Notes under the pieces: model-generated
What the model saw: only the letters and a program-made list of their open reading frames with translations
Database searches by the model: none
What the model was told of the DNA's origin: nothing
Translations under genes and position numbers: made by a program
Shown: positions 62,411-64,000 of the stretch, piece after piece
How positions within the stretch are numbered: position 1 is the stretch's first letter
Layout of the letters: every line of letters starts with the position of its first letter
Source of the DNA: VXPQ01 sp965232485
GTDB lineage: Bacteria; Bacteroidota; Rhodothermia; Rhodothermales; VXPQ01
Assembly (NCBI GenBank): GCA_965232485.1
Contig: OZ246975.1
Span: forward strand, 3,098,099 to 3,162,098
Length of the DNA: 64,000 nucleotides
Direction: 5' to 3'

Positions 62411-63147
62411 GTAACGAGGAAGCGCATCCGCAAAATTGTTCGAGAGACCTTGTGGCCTCTTTTCGTAACGGCGCCGAATCCATCGCCATGTGTTTCAGCG
62501 GGGGGAAGGACAGCGTGATGGCGTTGCATGAGATCCGTTGCGGCGGGAAATATGTCGTCAGGGAATTGCTGACGACCGTAACCGTTCCCTATGATCGGGT
62601 AACCATGCATGGCGTTCGGCGGGCGCTGGCGCAGCGGCAAGCAGGCGCCATCGGGATTCCGCTCACCGAGGTCGCCGTTCCGCCCAGTTCTTCCAATGCG
62701 GTCTACGAGCGTGAAATGGGGCGCGCATTCGACCGGTTGCGCGCCGAGGGGCTTCGGCGCGTGGCTTTCGGCGACATTTTCCTGGAGGATTTGCGGATTT
62801 ATCGCGAAGAGCAATTGGCGTCCCGGGGTCTCGAATGTTTGTTTCCGATCTGGCGGCGCGACGCCGCATCGCTTGCCCATCGGTTTATAGCGGACGGGTT
62901 CCGGGCGGTGGTTGTTTGCGTGAACCTGGCGGCGCTGGACGTTTCTTTTGTCGGTCGTCCGTTCGACGAGGCGTTTCTGGCGGACCTTCCGGCGGAAGTA
63001 GACCCGTGCGGCGAGCACGGCGAGTTCCACACGTTCGTGTTCGATGGCCCCATTTTTCGCTGGCCGGTCTCTGTATCTACCGGGGAGATCGTCGAGCGGG
63101 ACTGTTTCGCGTTTTGCGATCTGGTTGCAGAGGATGAGGGAGTCTGA
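62407..63147 (+). CDS. diphthine-ammonia ligase-like PP-loop ATPase
   Basis: A 246-residue ATP-pyrophosphatase. The PP-loop is CFSGGKDSVMALHEI (about residues 29-43); GDIFLEDLRIYREEQLASRG and VDPCGEHGEFHTFVFDGPIF are the C-terminal signature of the Dph6-like family. In eukaryotes and archaea the enzyme amidates diphthine; bacteria lack diphthamide, so here the substrate differs and is unknown. It overlaps hicA by four bases. This coupling to a toxin-antitoxin pair is unusual and may be accidental. Confidence 0.82.
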   Translation: MSNEEAHPQNCSRDLVASFRNGAESIAMCFSGGKDSVMALHEIRCGGKYVVRELLTTVTVPYDRVTMHGVRRALAQRQAGAIGIPLTEVAVPPSSSNAVYEREMGRAFDRLRAEGLRRVAFGDIFLEDLRIYREEQLASRGLECLFPIWRRDAASLAHRFIADGFRAVVVCVNLAALDVSFVGRPFDEAFLADLPAEVDPCGEHGEFHTFVFDGPIFRWPVSVSTGEIVERDCFAFCDLVAEDEGV

Positions 63148-63219
63148 GGGGGAAAACGCTCTTCGTTCCGGTTGGCGGAGGGGTGAGAGGAGATTCGGGT
63201 TTGTTGGACAGCATCCTTA

Positions 63220-63471
63220 ATGTGCAGGATAGCGACCTTGTTTCGATCCAATCAGCCCGAACCACCTCTACCGGCTCATCAGTGCCGATTGGTCGGTATT
63301 GAGCCTGGCGACGAATGCCGAAGTTTCGTTGCCAATGGTCGTATCGCCATAATCGGCCAGCAGACCGGCAGCGCTTGGGGATGTCTCGCTCATCTCCAGG
63401 CGAACGAGACGGTCTCCGACGAACAGTCGCGTCAAGACGCAATGGAACGGAAGCGGGGGTATGTGCCTTGA
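63220..63471 (+). CDS. vapB: AbrB/VapB-like antitoxin
   Basis: An 83-residue frame with an AbrB-type swapped-hairpin pattern, in which PLPAHQCRLVGIEPGDECRS and FVANGRIAII stand where typical proteins show P-x-x-x-R-x-x-x-G-I-x-P-G-D; the C-terminal VSDEQSRQDAMERKRGYVP is like other VapB tails that bind the toxin. The N-terminal 20 residues are a poor fit, so the true start may differ or be shifted. The TGA overlaps the TTG start of the PIN toxin (TTGA at 63468-63471). Confidence 0.5.
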   Translation: MCRIATLFRSNQPEPPLPAHQCRLVGIEPGDECRSFVANGRIAIIGQQTGSAWGCLAHLQANETVSDEQSRQDAMERKRGYVP

Positions 63472-63869
63472 TTGCGATCGACGCCAATGTTCTGCTTCGC
63501 TATCTCCTGAGAGACGACGAATCGCAAGCTGAAAGAGCGCGGCGTATCTTTGAACGCACGGCGCATGTGCTCATTACGGACGTTGTACTGGCGGAGACGT
63601 TGTGGACGCTGATGGGGCGCCGGTATGACGCGACCAGATCCGACCTGATCGCTGTTGTCGACAATCTGTTGCAAGAACCCAACGTTTGCTTTGAGAATGA
63701 TGAAGTGGTCTGGAGCGCCTTGCAGGCATATCGCGAGACAGATGCAGACTTCGCCGACGCCCTGATCGTATACAAGGCGGCGAAGACGGCAATGCCCGAC
63801 AATGGGGTGGACGCCGTGTACACGTTTGATGTCGCTGCGCTGCAATTACCGAACACGGCCGAGCCATAA
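63468..63869 (+). CDS. vapC: PIN-domain toxin (VapC-like)
   Basis: A 133-residue PIN nuclease. Conserved acidic residues appear in LIAIDANVLLRYLLRDDE (first Asp), ITDVVLAETLWTLMG (Glu) and DADFADALIVYKA (Asp pair). VapC toxins cleave tRNA or rRNA with Mg. The start is TTG 63468, overlapping the stop of the antitoxin gene, so translation is coupled and the usual VapB-then-VapC order holds. Confidence 0.82.
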   Translation: MIAIDANVLLRYLLRDDESQAERARRIFERTAHVLITDVVLAETLWTLMGRRYDATRSDLIAVVDNLLQEPNVCFENDEVVWSALQAYRETDADFADALIVYKAAKTAMPDNGVDAVYTFDVAALQLPNTAEP

Positions 63870-64000
63870 CGGGTATGTTCGCTACTTCAACGAAGAAAGC
63901 CTGCGCCAGGGCCTTGACAATCTGGCGCCTGACGACGTAATTCTATAGACGAAAGCCGCTGCCGAAGACGGCGTAAAACCCTGCAATCCCAAACTTCAAA

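Noticed and set aside
63876..63948. Short plus-strand frame YVRYFNEESLRQGLDNLAPD after vapC
   Set aside because: Looks protein-like and may be a remnant, but it has no start codon and no family I recognise.
1..64000. CRISPR arrays, tRNA or rRNA genes
   Set aside because: No regularly spaced short repeats, cloverleaf or rRNA sequence was seen on reading; a dedicated scan could still find a missed tRNA.

Overview
The window is high-GC bacterial DNA, most likely from the Rhodothermota/Bacteroidota side of the tree. The evidence is a secreted protein ending in a type A T9SS sorting domain (20527-21876), many lipoproteins with signal II boxes, a DUF5916 outer-membrane barrel, VCBS/UnbV proteins, DUF1080 proteins and several Tat-type Gfo/Idh/MocA oxidoreductases. 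This assignment is inferred from gene content; there is no rRNA or other marker gene.

Region 1 (1-9.5 kb) is a defence island. It holds the 3' end of a C5 DNA methyltransferase, an ATPase/DUF4276 pair, an IS481-type transposase scrap, an AT-rich DUF6338 membrane protein with a tiny GYRP-repeat partner, a full MmeI-like type IIL restriction-modification enzyme, and a second ATPase with a DUF3226 (TOPRIM-like) partner. Region 2 (9.5-13.4 kb) is accessory: an exported helical protein, a peptidase M15-like lipoprotein broken by a perfect 13-bp tandem duplication, and a Fic protein whose inhibitory motif has Ala in place of Glu.

Region 3 (13.5-26.8 kb) mixes metabolic and accessory genes: a minus-strand run of glutamine-synthetase-like ligase, aldehyde dehydrogenase and iron alcohol dehydrogenase (probable gamma-glutamyl amine catabolism), a HisN-like phosphatase, a GH18 lipoprotein, a T9SS cargo protein with two Cache-like domains, a decarboxylase pseudogene, a GAF-PP2C phosphatase, galK overlapping a periplasmic ankyrin protein, and a DUF411 protein next to a symporter remnant. 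Region 4 (27-41.9 kb) is dominated by exported proteins: a membrane multihaem cytochrome with TPRs, an UnbV/VCBS protein, a penicillin-acylase-like hydrolase, a sulfatase, a DUF305 protein, an LVIVD protein, ApbE, an FGE-like protein and a Tat oxidoreductase.

Region 5 (42-60.6 kb) looks like a scavenging locus for oxidised sugars: GntP transporter, DUF5916 barrel, DUF4015 glycosidase-like protein, DUF1080 proteins, a ThuA/PQQ-dehydrogenase/PKD fusion, aldo-keto reductase, two more Gfo/Idh/MocA enzymes, a TIM-barrel isomerase and a CBM9-like protein. Region 6 (60.7-64 kb) has small hypotheticals, hicBA overlapping a diphthine-ammonia-ligase-like gene, and vapBC.

Two repeat families cut across these regions. 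One is a MITE-like family (whole or partial copies near 2.4, 14.7, 20.1, 26.9, 45.8, 47.3 and 58.6 kb) with ends resembling AAGGRTACTCTGATY; its copies supply start or stop codons to flanking genes, and one sits inside what was probably a 4-base gene overlap. The other (RepA) is a 73-150 bp sequence that includes the first codons of the MmeI-like gene; copies bracket the ATPase/DUF3226 pair and the GH18 gene, and one copy carries a nested MITE that the other lacks.
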